Shown here: positions 5,857 through 7,083 of the stretch, piece after piece | Position numbering within the stretch: the stretch's first letter is position 1 | Layout of the letters: every line of letters starts with the position of its first letter | NCBI GenBank assembly: GCA_022600315.1 | Contig: JAHZKQ010000132.1 | Location: forward strand, 1-7,083 | DNA: 7,083 nucleotides | Direction: 5' to 3' | Source: Gammaproteobacteria bacterium | Lineage (GTDB): Bacteria; Pseudomonadota; Gammaproteobacteria; Coxiellales; Coxiellaceae | The notes under the pieces: generated by a model | What the model was told of the DNA's origin: nothing | The model's database searches: none | What the model saw: the letters and a program-made list of their open reading frames with translations, nothing else | Position numbers and translations under genes: made by a program

Positions 5857-6909
5857 TCATACTCCCGAATATTGGGGATAAGTTTGCTCCACAAGCTCAG
5901 CTTCTGCAATAATGCCCAAATCTCTTAAAATTTTGGCTGTTCTACCGCTCGGATTTTGCTTAGCATAGTCGGCAACTTTTTCCAGAGTATTATGTGTTCT
6001 GAAATCTAAATTTCTGGTATGAATCCCGCTGTTGTATTCTTCGATAAATGCGGCAAATTGATTAAACTGCCCAGACTGATTGTTACCGCCTAACTGGTTC
6101 ATCAGAGCAAATGCTGCCGCAATGCCTGGCCTATCTTTAGAATTTGACAGTTGCACTACTTCAAAAAAGTTTTCAGGCAAAGCAGGTTTAGATGAAAAGA
6201 AGCTAGCCCCTTTATGCTTAGAACGATAACAGGCCTTGTAGACTATATTAAAATTTTCAATCCCAACAGTAAAATGTTTTCCTAAAATAGTGATATCACG
6301 CTCAGTCAGAATCACTAGATTATTTTCTTGAACCGACTTTGACTGCCCTGCTCGAGTTGCGCTAACAATGCCAATAGCTTGCAGGCCAGCTACAAACCTT
6401 TTTGCAGCATCAAGATTATTGAAAAATAATTTAGTTATTTCACCCTCAGGCTGCACGCGCTTAACTTGTGGTTGCTGCAAAAACCATTTTAAAGTTTTAT
6501 CCGTTAAATTTGGATTCTGGCCAATTACAAGTTTGCCGTTATTTGCACGGAAAATTTGTGAAAATATTTGTTGATTAGCGTGATTATAATCATCGTCTTT
6601 TGATTCCACTTCGCCATGCGATAAATTATAACCAGACCATTGAAGAAATTTATCTATAGCACTTTTATGAACATAATACTCTCTTAACCCATCAGCAACA
6701 TCTGTACAGAAACTCACTGGGCAAAATTCTTGAAATTCATCCTGAAAATATCCAATAAGCACCCAGCCGGATATTCTTCCTGGGGCTGACATTAACAGTT
6801 CTTCTGGATCTTTGGGATTTTCTGAAATGGTAAATTTACCATAAAATTCTTGCTTATTAAGCGTTTTTGTAACGCACTGCCCTAGTTTTTCATAATCATA
6901 ATTACGCAT
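5857..6909 (-). CDS. Hypothetical protein of unknown family, 350 residues
   Basis: I do not recognise this protein. It has no signal peptide, no transmembrane segment and no obvious catalytic motif, so it is predicted to be soluble. Features seen: a charged N-terminus; an aromatic, Cys-containing part (49-80, GYFQDEFQEFCPVSFC); an acidic patch (101-107, VESKDDD); a stretch about 140-210 that alternates predicted strand and helix (KRVQPEGEITKLFFNNLDAA then NNLVILTERDITIL) and could be an alpha/beta fold; a Gln/Asn/Gly-rich segment (271-284); and a C-terminal helical region (307-340). The C-terminus has Glu at positions -10, -13 and -15, faintly like type IV (Dot/Icm) effector tails, which is only a weak hint. 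The start ATG at 6907-6909 is supported by AGGA (6917-6920) seven bases upstream and a good promoter. By eye the gene is more AT-rich than the scpAB region. It is separated from the MFS gene by its own 3' gap and looks monocistronic. Confidence 0.85.
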   Translation of the reverse strand: MRNYDYEKLGQCVTKTLNKQEFYGKFTISENPKDPEELLMSAPGRISGWVLIGYFQDEFQEFCPVSFCTDVADGLREYYVHKSAIDKFLQWSGYNLSHGEVESKDDDYNHANQQIFSQIFRANNGKLVIGQNPNLTDKTLKWFLQQPQVKRVQPEGEITKLFFNNLDAAKRFVAGLQAIGIVSATRAGQSKSVQENNLVILTERDITILGKHFTVGIENFNIVYKACYRSKHKGASFFSSKPALPENFFEVVQLSNSKDRPGIAAAFALMNQLGGNNQSGQFNQFAAFIEEYNSGIHTRNLDFRTHNTLEKVADYAKQNPSGRTAKILRDLGIIAEAELVEQTYPQYSGV

Positions 6910-6916
6910 AACTTTA

Positions 6917-6920
6917 TCCT
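6917..6920 (-). promoter_or_regulatory. Shine-Dalgarno site of the hypothetical gene
   Basis: AGGA on the minus strand, seven bases before the ATG at 6907-6909. It fixes the start of the 350-residue protein and supports that this unrecognised frame is really translated. Confidence 0.65.
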
Positions 6921-6947
6921 ATATTGAGATCAAAAAAATGATTCTTT

Positions 6948-6975
6948 ATTGTAATTAGCACGGCTATTAAGTCAA
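6948..6975 (-). promoter_or_regulatory. Sigma70-like promoter of the hypothetical gene
   Basis: Minus-strand TTGACT (bases 6975-6970) and TACAAT (6953-6948) match the consensus hexamers TTGACA and TATAAT at five of six positions each, with a 16-base spacer. Transcription would start near 6941, leaving a leader of about 30 bases that includes the AGGA ribosome site. This is the best promoter match in the window and suggests the unknown gene is expressed on its own. Confidence 0.65.
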
Positions 6976-6985
6976 GAACAGCATT

Positions 6986-7054
6986 CTAGAAAATTCTTAA
7001 AGCCACATTAAAACTAACAGCCAGTCTTTCCCAAGCGAAACTTTCTATGTGCTC
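6986..7054 (-). other. Unassigned short open segment at the right edge
   Basis: Upstream of the hypothetical gene, one minus-strand frame reads EHIESFAWERLAVSFNVALR-IF between two stops, and an overlapping frame reads LLRAHRKFRLGKTGC before a stop. Either could be the decayed C-terminal end of a gene lying beyond the window; the first has the feel of a transposase tail, but I cannot assign a family. The final bases (about 7069-7083) hold CTGGGATTCGTGG, which might be the start of another REP-like palindrome cut by the window edge. Confidence 0.2.
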
Positions 7055-7083
7055 TTAATAACTCGGGTTGCTGGGATTCGTGG

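Noticed and set aside
7065..7083. tRNA 3' end at the right edge (minus-strand GAATCCCAGCAACC)
   Set aside because: It vaguely recalls a T-arm and acceptor, but no acceptor pairing, anticodon arm or CCA context can be built from what is present.
1..7083. CRISPR array, rRNA, riboswitch or toxin-antitoxin pair
   Set aside because: No regularly spaced direct repeats, structured RNA signatures or paired small genes were seen.

Overview
The window looks like chromosomal DNA from a moderately AT-rich gammaproteobacterium. The housekeeping proteins (YciO, ScpA, ScpB, RluB, YciB, BolA) all have gammaproteobacterial signatures. The combination of a YciO-ScpA-ScpB-RluB cluster divergent from yciB, an MFS carrier of the type often multiplied in intracellular lineages, dispersed TCAAG-loop palindromes and decaying insertion-sequence debris suggests an order such as Legionellales (Legionella/Coxiella/Berkiella-like). 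That placement is an inference; no rRNA or other marker is present.

Layout. Bases 1-644 contain no intact gene. This is a repeat graveyard: three copies of a REP-like palindrome, two of them sitting in a roughly 78-bp imperfect inverted repeat that brackets the broken C-terminal end of an IS630-type transposase. Bases 645-3590 (minus strand) form a compact operon transcribed yciO, scpA, scpB, rluB, with a 17-nt overlap between scpA and scpB and a 4-nt gap between scpB and rluB. A 66-bp divergent gap separates it from the plus-strand pair yciB-bolA (3657-4477). bolA converges on, and overlaps by 26 nt, the 3' end of a minus-strand MFS transporter gene (4452-5774). Upstream of the MFS gene lie two exact 12-bp repeats with a CCTTAAGG core, 22 bp apart and interleaved with a candidate promoter. 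Bases 5857-6909 (minus) encode a 350-residue protein I do not recognise, preceded by a good sigma70-like promoter and Shine-Dalgarno site. The last ~170 bases contain that promoter and some unassigned sequence.

How the genes work together. ScpA and ScpB are the kleisin and kite subunits that act with SMC in chromosome condensation and segregation. RluB modifies 23S rRNA. YciO is a TsaC/Sua5-fold protein related to threonylcarbamoyl-AMP synthesis. YciB is an inner-membrane protein linked to envelope and septum integrity, and BolA is a small regulator or Fe-S partner. These are core functions grouped by conserved synteny rather than by one pathway. The MFS gene and the unknown gene look like accessory, separately controlled units. 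I found no CRISPR array, RNA gene or recognisable defence or biosynthetic system. The least explained items are the 350-residue protein, the paired CCTTAAGG sites and the repeat-flanked transposase relic.
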